Positions 44,501-56,465 are shown, counted from the first letter of the stretch. The stretch is 64,000 nt of DNA from Posidonia oceanica (GCA_037176725.1 JAZBRS010000026.1:154143501-154207500), one strand, 5' to 3'. A program made the numbers and translations. The notes: a model not told the origin generated them from the letters alone.

Positions 44501-46671
44501 GGAGGCAGGCCGGCCGATCAGCGCGGCGTCGACGAGTTCTGACGGCAGAGACGTACTCCTGGGGTCCGTGCGGAGCTGGAGCACCGGTTGGAGCGAAGTT
44601 CTGCAGACCGGAGCGGCGGGATGAGCTCGAAGCTTGTCGGAGAAGATAGAGTTGACCCGGCGTTGACTCGGCGCAGGAGAGAAGGAATCCCTAGGCTGAG
44701 GGGCGGAAAAACGAGAAAAGAGGGAGTCTAATCTAAGGGTGAAGAGAGTTACCTGATCCGCTGGCTGGAGCGTCCTCCCGACGTCAGTTGACTTTGCAGA
44801 AGTCGGCGAGCTCGGCCTGGCTGCTGCGGGCGAGGAGACGGGCAGTAAATGCCCTCTCGGAAGATCCGCTGAGAACGGAGAGAGGAGAGGCGAACTGGTG
44901 CTGAGGTGATCGGGAGGGAGGAGCGAAGTTAAATTTTAAAGAGGATCGCGGGAAGGAGAAGAAGAAGTTGAAGAGGAGGAAGAAGAAGAAGGAGGGAAGA
45001 GGAGGGTGGAAGGCGGATCGCGGGCCGGGCCTTGCACGCGAAAGAAAGAAAAAAAGAAAAAAGAAGGAAGAGGAAGACTGCAGCTGGTGGGCCGGGCCAA
45101 AGGAAAAGAAAGAAAAGAAAGAAAAGAAAAAAGAAAGAAAGGAGAGAAGGGATTGGAAGAAAAGGAAGAAGAAAATTGGAATAAAAATAAAAAGATTAGA
45201 AAACATATTTAGAATAGTTGTTTTTAAGTTAGGATTTTTAATTAGGTTTTTATAAGATTGTTTTTTGTTTAGTTAATTAAGAAGAGTTTTAGTTTTGTCC
45301 TTTTAAGATTTTTGTTAAGTCTTCTTTAATTTGTTTTCTTAATTTTGTTTAAATGTTTGTTAAGGTTTTTTAATTGTTTTTTCAATTATGTTTTTCTTGT
45401 TAAATACTTGGGATGTTAATTAGGATTTTTTAAGGTTTGTTTTTAGATTAATTAGCGGTGAGTTTTAGATTTTAATCTTGGTCCCTTTTTCTTAAGTCTT
45501 CTTTGATTTGCTTTTTCTTAATTTCGTTTTGTTAAATTCTTTAGCATTTTTTCTTAGGTTAGGTTTTCTTGTTAAGTTTTTAATTAGCTGTTCTTAAATT
45601 TTGATTGTTTGTTTTATTATTTTTCCAATTTTTCTTTTAAGAGTTGTTAAGTTAGGCTTTTCCTCCTTAATTATTGGCCCTTGCATTTCTTAAGTGTTTT
45701 CTTTCTCTTAGGGTTTGTTTTCTTGGTTGTTTTTAGTAGGATTTTACTTTTAGCTGTTTTGATTGCATTTCGATTTTTTTCCTTGATTTTACAGCATTTT
45801 CTCTTTGTTTGTTTTGTATTTTTTAGCTTGCATTCTTGGTTTTCCATTTTAGCTAGATTTAGTTGGGTTTAGGTTTTTAATTGTTTGCTTAATATTTTTA
45901 ATTACTTTTCTTAGGATTTTGGTTTGTTTTCCTTTTGTTTTAAAGTTTTTAGAGGTTTTTAAGGATTTTTTAGGGGCTTAGCAAAAGAAAGAAAAAGAAA
46001 AGGAGAAGGAAGAAGAAAAGGGAAAAAGGAGGAATAAAGGGGAAAGAGAGGAGTTGGAAGAAAATAATTTTTTTTGGAAGTCAGGGAAAATGCTAAAAAT
46101 AAAATAAAAATAGGAATAAGATTGAGAAGAGATAGAAGCACAAGGGGGGCCCACAACCAGGCAAGAAAAAATGAGAGAAGGGGGGAAAAGAAGGAGGATA
46201 ATCAGGAGAGAGAGAGAGGAGAGAGAAAAGAATAATCCAGGAGAGAGAAAAGGATAATTTAGGTGAATGGAGGGCTTAAAGGTTTTGAAAAGGGGTGAAA
46301 ATTGGTGAATGTGTTGCCTAGGGTCTCTAGTGTTCGTTCTGGGGATTTGGTTTAGTTTTGAGAAGGTTTCGGAAGGGTTTTGAGGTGTAGAAAAAGGGTA
46401 GTTTTACCTAGGTTTTCTAGGGTTTTTGGGAATGGTTTTGGGTTGAAAATTTCTAAGTGTTTGGGTAGGTTTGCTCAGTAGGGGTTGATGGGTTTTCCTA
46501 TGGTTTTTGGGCAGGTTTTGGGCTTGGGAAGTGGGTGTAGGCTTAGGTCAAGTTTAGGCTTGTTTTGAAGGGTAAGAGAGAGGGAGAGGTGGTTGTTTTG
46601 ACCTAGGTTTAGATCCAGAAGTCACCAGAAGGTCCCAATTGGTTCAAGCTTGTCAAGATGGGGTGTCAACA
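41539..46671 (-). repeat. 3' LTR of element C (5133 bp)
   Basis: Ends TGTAGTAATCCC ... GGGGTGTCAACA. Blocks: PBS-like core 41661-41670; conserved block about 41871-41932; 30-bp array 42232-42652; module with TTTCCCACTAAACC (about 42820-42965); degenerate ATGCAATTTT zone 43330-44300; GC-rich block 44310-44940; purine tract 44950-45200; T-rich zone 45220-45960; second purine zone 45970-46260. Long ORFs at 42040-43063 are artefacts of the array. Confidence 0.9.
42232..42652. repeat. 30-bp array in C 3' LTR
   Basis: About 14 units with GGCACGCAAAACGGTGCC core, more regular than in other copies. The spacer alternates AAAGCGAAGCG and AAAACAAAGCG types. Confidence 0.9.
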
Positions 46672-46686
46672 GATGCCCCTCCCTGA
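46672..46686 (-). other. Polypurine tract of element C
   Basis: The sense strand reads CAGGGAGGGGCATC directly before TGTTGACACC. Confidence 0.8.
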
Positions 46687-47212
46687 GTAAGGTCAAGCGA
46701 AGCGAGGCCGCTGCTCAGGGTTGACAAGACACCCCATCTGACCGACGGGAGCAGAGGATTGCTATGGGCGTGAGCCACTTATTCGGCGGATGCACCGAAA
46801 ATCGTAGCTCGTTGCCGCAATGCAAAATGCAGGTGCAGATGGATGATGTGCAATGTATGCAATGCATGCTAATGCAAATGCAATGCAAATGTTAGTACAA
46901 AAGTTAGTGCAGTTAGGATGCTGATGCAGTGCAGATGATACTGATGATATTAGACTAGTATGCAATGCTAGCAAAGAAGGTGCAGAGACGATGCAAAAGA
47001 AATGTTAAAAGAAAGGCGCGATGTGGCACGAAGATCTGGCGGGAAGTCCAGACTTGCGCGACAAGGCAAGGAGGAAAAGGTGCAGCTTGTCCCCGCCCAG
47101 GGAGCAAGCTAGCGGAAAAAAGGAGGGGTGCGAGGGGAGAGGGGCCAACTCTCCTATCGCAAGGGGATGCGGGACTTTGCCTTCCTGGGACAAGGTCACG
47201 CGAAGAAGGTGA
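46687..47212. other. Spacer between PPT and hairpin array in C
   Basis: Homologous to 18547-19059; includes ATGCAATG-type microrepeats (46810-46900). No gene recognised. Confidence 0.55.
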
Positions 47213-48235
47213 TAAGGTGTTGGGCTTATCGACCGGATAGTTTACGGTCCTATCAACCGGGAGTGATAGTTTACAGTCCTATCAACTGGAAGCAATAGTT
47301 TACAGTCCTATTAACTGGAAGCGATAGTTTAAGGTCCTATCAACCGGAGGCAGTTGTGACTGATAGTTACTGGATATCAGCCGTATAACATGGTTGTGCG
47401 GGATAGTTTACAGTCCTATCAACTGGAACGATAGTTTACAGACCTATCAACTAGAACGATAGTTTACAGTCCTATCAACTGGAAGCGATAGTTTACAGTC
47501 CTATCAACTGGAAAGCACAAACCATGAGGGATAGTTACTGGGTATCAGCCGTATAACGCAAATGCTAGAGAATGATAGTTTACGGTCCTATCAACCGAAG
47601 CGATAGTTTACAGGCCTATCAACTGGAGCGATAGTTTATAGTCCTATCAACTGGAAAGGGCATTTGCGAGGGATAGTTACTGGATATCAATCGTATAACA
47701 TGATTGCGAGGGATAGTTTACAGTCCTATCAACTGGAACGATAGTTTACAGTCCTATCAACTGGAGCGATAGTTTACAGTCCTATCAACTGGAACGATAG
47801 TTTACAGTCCTATCAACTGGAAAGCGCAATCATGAGGGATAGTTACTGGATATCAACCGTATAATGCAATTGCAGGTGATAGTTTACGGTTCTATCAACC
47901 GGAACGATAGTTTACAGTCCTATCAACTAGAACGATAGTTTACAGTCCTATCAACTGGAAGCTGCAATTGCAAGGGACAGTTACTGGATGTCAGCTGTAT
48001 AACGTAATTGCAAGTAATAGTTTCGAATATCAGCCAAGGATGAGTTTTGGATCATCAGCCAGAGAATGATAGTTTACAGTCCTATCAACTGGAACGATAG
48101 TTTACAGTCCTATCAACTGGAAAGTGCAATTACGAGGGACAGTTACTGGATGTCAGCCGTATAACATAACTGCAGGCCAGATCGGGGATCAGCCCAAGAT
48201 GATAGTTTACGGTCCTATCAACTGGAAAGAGCAGT
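47213..48235. repeat. Tandem array of more than 30 short hairpins (element C)
   Basis: Same array type as at 19060-19935. The dominant unit is GATAGTTTACAGTCCTATC. Variants with matched stem changes include AATAGTTTACAGTCCTATT (47294-47312), GATAGTTACTGGATATC and GACAGTTACTGGATGTC (47976-47992 and 48138-48154). Spacers are AACTGGAAGC or CAGCCGTATAAC types. Unit order differs from B, so the array was reorganised after the copies separated. Confidence 0.9.
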
Positions 48236-48275
48236 GATTGATTGATTGATTGATTGATTAATTGATTGATAAGAA
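48236..48275. repeat. GATT microsatellite
   Basis: A run of GATT/GATTAATT units between the two hairpin arrays; a shorter GATTGATTGAT occurs at about 19903 in B. Confidence 0.8.
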
Positions 48276-48317
48276 AAGGGAGAGATTGATGATTGATATT
48301 GATATTGATAAGAAAAG

Positions 48318-48903
48318 AGGAGATTGATAAGATATCGGACTTATCAGCCGGCAAAGAGAAAGAGATGATAAGATATCGGACTTATCGGCCGGCAAAGAGG
48401 AGATGAGGGAATGATGAGAGATGATAAGATATCGGACTTATCAGCCGGCAAAGAGGGGATGAGGGAATGATGAGAGATGATAAGATATTGGACTTATCGG
48501 CCAGCAAAGAGGGGATGAGGGAATGATGAGAGATGATAAGATATCGGACTTATCGGCCGGCAAAGAGGGGATGAGGGAATGATGAGAGATGATAAGATAT
48601 CGGACTTATCGGCCGGCAAAGAGGGGATGAGGAAATGATGAGAGATGATAAGATATCGGACTTATCGACCGGTAAAGAGGGGATGAGGGAATGATGAGAG
48701 ATGATAAGATATCGGACTTATCGGCCGGTAAAGAGGGGATGAGGGAATGATGAGAGATGATAAGATATCGGACTTATCGGCCGACAAAGAGGGGATGAAG
48801 GAATGATGAGAGATGATAAGATATCGGACTTATCGGCCGGCAAAGAGGGGATGAGAGAATGATGAGAGATGATAAGATATCGGACTTATCGGCCGGCAAA
48901 GAG
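48318..48903. repeat. 57-bp tandem array, 11 units, each with a 6-bp-stem hairpin
   Basis: Each unit carries GATAAGATATCGGACTTATC (stem GATAAG/CTTATC) followed by GGCCGGCAAAGAGGGGATGA and a short GATGAGAGAT linker. Unit sequences are nearly identical, so the expansion is recent. B has only single copies of this hairpin type. Confidence 0.92.
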
Positions 48904-48904
48904 G

Positions 48905-49014
48905 TTTCGCGAGAGCGAAGCATCCCATGATACCAGGAATATCATGGGGGAAAGAGGGGGAGAATGATACCGAGGGGCAATCAAAAGATGCCCCTGGTGT
49001 CGAGATGACACCAG
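48905..49014. other. Cluster of three inverted repeats downstream (sense) of C post-pol ORF
   Basis: TTCGC/GCGAA (about 48906-48919), CCCATGATA/TATCATGGG (about 48926-48950), and CTGGTGTC/GACACCAG with a GAGAT loop (48994-49014). The last is the counterpart of the 11-bp hairpin at 20014-20040 in B. Confidence 0.75.
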
Positions 49015-49084
49015 AGTTTGGCCAGCGCGTCCTTGGCATCAAAAGCAGAGGGTGGAGACAAAACTGACGTGTTTGTCAGACGAG

Positions 49085-49225
49085 TAGTTTGGGGTACCAG
49101 CCTGCAGAGGATGACAGGTTGACGGACCTATCGCCGAGCAGTTGGGGGTGCCAGCCCACAGATGATGACAGGTTGACGGACCTATCACCGAGCAGTTGGG
49201 GGTGCCAGCCCGTAGATGACTCAGC
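49085..49225. repeat. 54-bp tandem repeat, about 2.6 copies (element C)
   Basis: Units share GATGACAGGTTGACGGACC and GCAGTTGGGGGTGCCAGCC words. B has a single copy (20100-20140). Confidence 0.8.
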
Positions 49226-49502
49226 TGGGGACGCTGGATGGCTTGGCTTGCCGGCGCGGGTCTGCAGAGATTCTGGACTCCGGGCGGCTGCTGAGGACTT
49301 TCCTGCGTTGTGTTGGCTGCAAGTCTGGCCAGAGGGCCTAAGGTGATGTTGGCAATGATAATGCAATGCATTAAGCAGTGTTGAAGCGCAAGTAGACAGC
49401 AGAAAACACTTTTTCATTGAAAGATCTTGATTACATGCCTGTGGCAGGCCAAAAGCATACAGCACAACTTGAAAGGAAACTACACATCGGCTGTACAAGT
49501 GC

Positions 49503-50705
49503 CTAGCCGGTTCGGGCCTTCTTTGGCTGCCTGGAGTCGGGGAATAGGGGGCCGCCTGGCGGGATTTCATTGACGGGCCAGAGCTCTTGGACCTCAGTCA
49601 CATACTCAGGGGCGCATCCTACAACTCTCACAGTTGCAATGTCTGTTGATCGCACCCCATGCTGCATCAGATCAGCCAGCTTCTTGGTTGGGGCAGTCGT
49701 GCTGAGAGGGTATGCTTGAAGGAGCTCGAGCGCTGTGCTGTCAACAAAGGCGCCCTGCTGGAAGCCAAACTGGCGCATAACCCTGATGGGATGGTATTCC
49801 ACACCCGCCGTGAATCCTGGTAGCACAATCAGCCACGTGTCGCGCATGCTGAAAAAGACAGCGAATGGCTCGGCTACAGAGGGGATGATACGCCAGGTTA
49901 CAGCGTCGTCAGTTAATGCTGATAGCCTTTCATATTCCTCTTTGATGCTTTTGACTGTCTTGGCACGGCCGCTGCTGCAGTAGGCTTCAAAAGCATGCAC
50001 CTGGGGGCGCAGAAGGTTTATCTCTAAGTGTGCGGCTAGCCAGACTTGTATAAGGGCCCCGCAGCCATGGAGGTGGCGGCAGCGATGTGAGATGCGGTCC
50101 AGCCCGCGGTACATTTCTGCCTGAACAACTAGTGCCAGGTCTATCTGTCGGGTCACCACAGCAAGTGCTATCTCTGCAACCTCAATGGCCACTATCAGTC
50201 GGCCATGAGTAAAGATCAGCTCGCCCAGGAAGCGGATGACAAACCCTCGGAGCCACAGCTCATCTCCGAGTTCGACGTGCTTCTTCATGACATCATCAAA
50301 GTGTGCTAGGCGAAGCATAGGTTCAGGTCCGCTGGTGCAGATCAATCTTTGTTGGCAGCTTCGAGTAGGGAGCCCAGTCAGTTGGCTCAGGACCTTGAGG
50401 TATCCGTCACGCCTCATGAAGATAGGCGGCCCCATGATCTTGGAGAAGCCGCAGATTCGACGCACTTCTTCCAGTGTGGGTGTAAGCTCAGTTCTGCCAA
50501 AGCGAAAGACGTGGTGTGCCGGTTTCCAGAATCTTGCGGCGGCACACAGAAGATGGCGGCTTACTTCCACATCAGCAGCCTTCAACAGCTTGGTTGGGAT
50601 GCCCTACAGGCGCAGCTTTTCGCAGTCTCATTGGGTAAGCTCGCCGATCCATTCTCGCAGGGTCTCCGAGCAGTGTGCTGGAGTCAACAGAGTGGGGAAG
50701 CCCAT
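49503..50705 (-). pseudogene. Post-pol ORF of element C, plant mobile-domain-like
   Basis: Better preserved copy of the extra ORF. The ATG at 50703-50705 opens MGFPTLLTP...; two stops (TGA, TAG) follow within the first 35 codons. After them 360 codons are open to the stop at 49503. Visible parts: LTPTLEEVRRICGF near the N-terminus, FMRRDGY, HRCRHLHGCGALIQVWLAAHL in the middle, W-R-I-I-P, GVEYHPIRVMRQFGFQQG, and a basic tail QPKKARTG. No catalytic motif is obvious; the protein looks helical and globular with no signal peptide or membrane segment. Similarity to PMD/DUF7745-type plant proteins is from memory. The second stop falls at the same codon as the B stop but with a different triplet (TAG versus TGA). 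Confidence 0.7.
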
Positions 50706-52135
50706 TGCGCAGATCGTAGGGGTACAGGCAGATAGCTGCAGAGCTTGAAGGTACCTGTTATCCATATTGCAAACAGTCAGATCACACAGGTATATAATCT
50801 CTGACAGAAAGCAGAATCTGAGGCTGATAATGTAGTTCAGTATGCATCCAGCAATTAAAGATCAGAATATAGCAGTTAAGCATAGATAAGCAAAAGGAAT
50901 CTGCAGCAGTCTTGTGGACACGGGGGCAAGGGCTGGCAGGAGATCTGGACCAGCGCAGCTCGAGCAGTGTCAACGCGTTCTAGGCAAGAAGTACTGTCTC
51001 AGAGTCGAAGCGAGTTGCAGAGCAGAACGATCGATAAGAAAGAAAGGATAATTGAAGATGCATGTATGCATGATGCAGGTTGGTATGCTTATGGAAAGCT
51101 TAGTATGCTTGGGTGCCCTCAGCATACGGAGTGCCTTGGTGCCTGCTGCAAAGGAAAAGGAGTGGTCCCCGACTCACTAGGCCCTACTTGGATTCTTGGC
51201 TCGCTGGTGGCACTCCGGAACGGGTGTTGGCATTTGTATAGGTGGTGGTGTGGTGGGGACAGGCTATTTGCCGGACTCTCAGGACCTACACCTACTCTTT
51301 CTGCTCTCTTTTTTCTTTATTTCTCCCTCATAGGTATGCAATCTTTCTCCGCCCCTAGCTGGGAGAGGGTAAGTGTTTTGCTTTTGGAGGGAAGTGGTAG
51401 ACCCTTTTAGGCTTACACCCTTGGGTCTCTTGTAAGGTACGGGGGAATGATGGTGCCTGCATTTTTGGGCTGAATCTTGCCCTTCTCTTTTCTTCTTTTC
51501 TTCTCTTTTTTTTTGTTTGCTTTTTCTCCTTTTTCTTTTGTTTTTGTTCTATCTCTTTTTTTTTGCTTGTTTGATTTCTTTTTTTTTTCTTTTTTTTTTT
51601 AGGCTTTTGCTATCCCCATTTTGGTGGCAAAAGAAGGGTGTTTGAGTCGTGATGGATCTGGGCCTTGGGTCTGCTATGTGATGGGTAGAAGGAGCAGGGT
51701 TAGATTGCACACCCCTATCTCTAGGGCCGGCTTCTGTCTTCGTCTTCTGTTCCTTGGATGTGCCCAAGCCTAGATGTCTACTCTCACTTTTTCCAGACTC
51801 ACATCCTAACATTTTTTTTTCTTCCTCAGAGGTGTATGTCCTTACGAGTTTAGGCAGTTCACCTGTCCTGATTGGTGGTGACTCCCTCACTAGCTAAGAC
51901 ATCTAAGTAGTGCCGGGTGAGGTAGGGCGGACTCTTTCCAGAGCAAGCAAGCACTTCCGGTTCTCATCACCGGGCCAAAGATGCAATGCACGATTTGAGG
52001 GGATGACGATGATGATTGAAAGAGAGTTGATGCATGAGTAGGATAGATAGAAGATGCAGGTAGGACGAGAATGCAAAAAGTGAGAATGCAAGTGTGTAGG
52101 TAGGAGAAGGGCATCTGCAACGGGGCCGCCTTCGG
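50706..52135. other. Purine-rich spacer between integrase and post-pol ORF (C)
   Basis: Homologous to 21623-23015. The pyrimidine tract on the plus strand spans 51475-51600 with a T10 run near 51590. No gene recognised. Confidence 0.5.
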
Positions 52136-53327
52136 CTACTGATAGTACTTCTTGAGATAGCAGAGGTTGACGGGCTCAGACTGCTCGACCCGGTCCATAT
52201 CCTCAAGAGTTACAGTGCCTCCCGAGAAGGTCTGCTTGACCACGAAGGGGCCACGCCAATTAGGTCGGAATTTCCCTCGACCATCAGGCAAATGAATGGC
52301 GCGCAAAACGAGGTCCCCTGGCTGAAAGTTTCTGGGCTGGACCTTCTTCAAGAATGCTCTGGCCATCCGCTTCTGGTAACACTGAGCGTTGTGCATAGCT
52401 TGCAGTCTGTGCTCATCAATCAGATTTAGTTGGACGCAGCGGTCTTCAACCCATTCTGCCTCTTCCAACTCAGCTTCTCGTAGGATCCGCAGTGAGGGGA
52501 TCTCTACTTCAACAGGTAGCACCGCTTCCATGCCATATACCAAAGAATACGGGGTGGCTCCTGTCGAGGTCCGGATTGATGTCCTATACACCCAGAGCGC
52601 GTACGGGAGCTTGTCATGCCAATCCTTGTGGGTTTCTGCTAACTTTTTCAGGATTTTAACAATGTTCTTGTTTGCAGACTCCACTGCTCCGTTCATCTAT
52701 GGCCAGTAGGGCGAGGATCTATGATGCTTGATCTTGAGACTCTGCAGGTATTCCTCAATCCTTTTGGCAATGAAGTTTGTGCCATTATCAGAGATGACAG
52801 AGTGCGGTACCCCATATCGGGCAACGATATTGTTCCTGATAAACTTTTCTGTTGCCACAGCGGTGACTGTCTTATAAGAGGCTGCTTCCACCCACTTGGT
52901 AAAGTAATCGATCGCTACCAGAATGTAACGATGTCCATTTGAAGCAGCTGGGTGGATGGCGCCAATGACATCGATCCCCCAGGTGGAGAAAGGCCATGGC
53001 GAAGACATGTTATGCAGCTGTTGCGGGGGGGCCTTGATGAAGTTACCATGGATCTGGCAGTTGTGGCATCTACGCACGAATCGGCAGCAGTCTGCTTCCA
53101 TGGTCTGCCAGAAATATCCTTGGAGCATGATCTTCTTGGCCAGGAGGACGCTGTTCATGTGCGGGCCACAGGTCCCTGCATGCACTTGAAGCATCAGCGT
53201 GTCAGCCTCTGATTTGTTCAGGCAGCGTAGTAGCATCTGATTATATGACCTTCTGTACAGCTGCCTAGCCCCCAACACATACTTTGACGCCAGACGCGCC
53301 AGAGTTCTCTTGTCTGCTGCCGCGGTA
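52136..53327 (-). pseudogene. pol: Integrase of element C
   Basis: The HHCC finger (HAGTCGPH ... CHNC) and catalytic D in WGIDVIG, D in SDNGTNF and E in NGAVESANK are all present. A CAG-to-TAG stop (at the end of 52697-53278, before MNGAVES) splits the core between the second Asp and the Glu. The C-terminal GPF-like region (GPFVVKQTFSGG) and CYLKKYYQ end at 52136 are intact. A one-base change near 53330 shifts the frame from the upstream RNase H. Confidence 0.87.
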
Positions 53328-54047
53328 TCAGGAGGAAAGCTGCCCAGACTCCAGGAAAGATTTTATATCTTGATACCAAGGCTGCTCCTCTGCTGGATCC
53401 GCCTCTTCTATGTTCAGGCAATATGCAGGCTGCTCAATGCGAGTAACAGATACATCCACTGTGCTGTCTTCAGGTATAGTGAGCCAGGATGCCAAAGTTG
53501 CTAGTGCGTCTGCGTACGCGTTCTTTGCCCTATTCATGTATGTGAAGTAGATGCTCTCAAATTCTTCCATCAGCCTCAGTAGGTGTTCGTGATACGGCAC
53601 AAGTTTGGGTTCTTTTGTCCTCCAATCGCCGTTCACTTGAGAGATTACTAGCATGGCATCACCGTGCACATGCAGCTTCTGCGCCTTATGCTCGATGGCG
53701 ACTTTCAATCCTAGGATGCATGCTTCATATTCCGCTTGATTGTTTGTGCAAGTGAAAGTCAGCTTCCTCGCGAAGGGAATCATTTGTCCCTGGGGCGTGG
53801 TCAGCACTACGCCTACGCCTCGGCCCTTTTTGTTGACAGCGCCATCAAAGTAGAGCTGCCATTCCTCTTGTTTTTCAGGATTTTTCTCCTCAGAGCCCTC
53901 CATTGCGAAGAGGATGTCCTCGTCAGGGAACTGCGTTTGGAGGGGTTGGTATTCAGGCAGAGGGAGATCAGCAAGATGGTCTGCCTTGGCCTGGCCCTTC
54001 ATGGATTTCTGTGTGACAAAGGTGATGTCGTACTGAGACAATAACAC
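53328..54047 (-). pseudogene. pol: Archaeal-type RNase H of element C
   Basis: 239 codons open. YFDGAVNKKG, QAEYEACILGL, HGDAMLVISQVNGDW and ADALATLASW give the D-E-D-D set of archaeal-type RNase H. It begins after the TAG at 54048-54050 and ends by frameshift near 53328. This second RNase H is the family's active one by established knowledge of Tat elements; it removes RNA from RNA:DNA hybrids and helps make the PPT primer. Confidence 0.87.
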
Positions 54048-56465
54048 CTACCACTTAGCACATCTGCCTACCATGGCCGGCTTTTGAAAGAGGAACTTGA
54101 TAGGATCATGCCGGCATAAGAGCTGAACTGGGTATGCCATCATGTAGTGCCTTAGTTTCTGTGCAGCCCAGACAAGGGACAAGTAGGTCTTCTCTAGTGT
54201 ACTGTACCTGGCTTCGCATTCATTAAACTTCTTGCTCAGGTAATAGATGGCGCGCTCCCTTCTACCAGATTCGTCATGTTGGCCCAAGACGGTGCCCATG
54301 GAATGCTGCGTGGTAGAAAGGTAGAGAAGCAAAGGTCTCCCTAGTGTAGGGGGAACTAAGACAGGAGGCTTGATCAACAGCTGCTTGATCTTGGCAAATG
54401 CAGCCTGACACTCCTCGCTCCAGTCGATTTGCGCATTCTTCCTCAGGAGCTTGAATATGGGTTCATAGATGGGCGTAAGCTGTGAAATAAAGCGACTGAT
54501 ATACTGTAAACGCCCAAGCAGACTTCTGACCTCCTTTGCACTTCTGGGGGGTGGCATGTCCACGATGGCTTTTGCTTTCATCGGGTCCACCTCAATCCCC
54601 CTTTGGCTAACAATGTAACCGAGCAGTTTGCCAGAACGCACCCCGAATACGCACTTCTTGGGATTCAGGCGCAATTTGTATTTCCGTAGACGATCAAAGA
54701 GCTTTCTCAGACAGGCAAGGTGGTCTTCAGGCTCTCTGGTTTTAGCAATCATGTCGTCTACGTAGACCTCTACTTCTTGGTGCATGAGGTCGTGGAACAG
54801 CGCAGTCATGGCCCTTTGATAGGTCGCGCCAGCATTCTTTAGGCCGAACGGCATGACTTGGTAGCAGAAGACTCCCCAAGGGGTGATGAATGAAGTTTTT
54901 TCCATGTCTTCTTCTGCCATTTTGATTTGGTTATATCCACAAAAGCCGTCCATGAAGGAGAGCATCTTGTGGCCCGCTGTATTGTCGACTAGGACATCAA
55001 TGTGAGGCAAGGGGAAGTCGTCCTTGGGACTCGCCTTATTCAGGTCCCTGTAGTCGATGCAGATCCGGATTCGGCCATCTTTCTTGGGCACAGGTACAAT
55101 GTTTGCCAGCCACTCAGGATAAAGAACGACCTTCAGAAAGTTGACTCTGAGCTGCTTCATTATCTCTTCTTTGATCATGAGCAGCCACTGTGGTCGCCAT
55201 CTTCTTAGTTTCTGCTTCACTGGCTTGGCATCCAGGTTTAAGGGCAGATTGTGCACCACTATCTCTATGTCAAGGCCGACCATATCCTCGTAACTCCAGG
55301 CGAAGACATCCGCATATTTTTTCAAGAATTCGATGAACTCTGCTCGAGCCTGGGAGGACAGCTGAGCACTGATACGAACTTCTCTGACTTCCTCAGCTGT
55401 GCCGATGTTGACAACCTCTGTTTCTTCTTCAACATGGAGGTTGGGGCCTTCCGGGTCGTCGTCATAGGGCCGGAACTCGGGCAACGGTTCGTCAATCTCA
55501 TCCATGCCCGTATTGTCCTCCTCTCCATAAGCAATAAGTTCTGAGAGGATCTCTTTCTCAAAATAAAAACTTGTGATGTCGAAAGAGTGTATATGTTCCG
55601 CTGCTTGGCCCCGGTGACGCTTCAGGATGGTCACGCTCACTCGAGTATTCTTGTAGCCTCGGTGCGCGACCTCCGTCCCAGCAACTCCTTCTGCTGTTTG
55701 CTCTGGCCTGACTGATTCTGCTGAGTGTTCTGCTGATACTGCTGAGGGCCTTGCTGATTCTGCTGTTGATACTGCTGATGATTCTGCTACTGAGGCTGCT
55801 AACAACTCTGTTGCTGATTCTACTTTCTGCTCTGTTACCGCAGCTGCTTGGATTGCTAGTGCTTCCTCCTCTGAATCTTCTAGCGTGCTTGGGGAGGGTA
55901 TGCCGGACTGGCGGCTGATCTGGGCACTACCGCCCGCTATGCTGCTCCGGTGAGGCATGTGTTGCACAAACCACCTAGACCCGCCTTCTGGTCGGAGAGT
56001 GATGAGTTCATCTGGTCTAGGGGAGTCCGGTGCTGCCGAGCCTTCTTCCAGGACCATGATAGAGGCATGGTCTTCTTGCAGAGGAGGGTCCGTAACCACG
56101 GCTTTCCCTTTCCTTTCTGCGGCCCGATGTTCTGCCAGGTCCTCTACTATCGACTTGATTTGTTCTTGATAAAGTAGCTCTAAGTCGGACATCCATGAAT
56201 CGACCTGGGCTTCTATCGCCACTCCTTCCTCCTCGTCTAAGGGTGAGTCGACGTAGTAGGCACCGGGGGCCTGCGGCACTGGCCCGGCTGCAAGACGGAT
56301 CGCTGCCCTAGGAATTTGCATGATCTGGCTCATGGGCGCGCCTGATAGCGGCAGCTTTGGCGTGGGAGATCCAAACAGACTGGTCAGCGGGGCCACAGAT
56401 GGGTATGCTACCAGTGTCACTGCTGTAGGTGGAGGGCAGGCAGAGGTGCTCTTCTGAGGGCTCAA
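54048..56465 (-). pseudogene. pol: Reverse transcriptase and degenerate first RNase H of element C
   Basis: 805 codons open, the longest ORF in the window. The N-terminal about 350 residues are a Ser/Ala/Glu-rich linker. RT follows: PVPKKDGRIRICIDYRDLNKA, FMDGFCGYNQIKM, FCYQVMPFGLKNAGATYQ, and the catalytic YVDDM (54750-54764). The first RNase H (about 54460-54060) shows LYLSTTQHSMGTVL, where the usual first catalytic Asp is missing, in line with the loss of this domain's activity in Tat elements. It ends at TAG 54048-54050. RT motifs look intact. Confidence 0.9.

Noticed and set aside
48236..48275. Origin or centromeric satellite from the GATT run
   Set aside because: A short microsatellite between two element-specific arrays; nothing else supports it.
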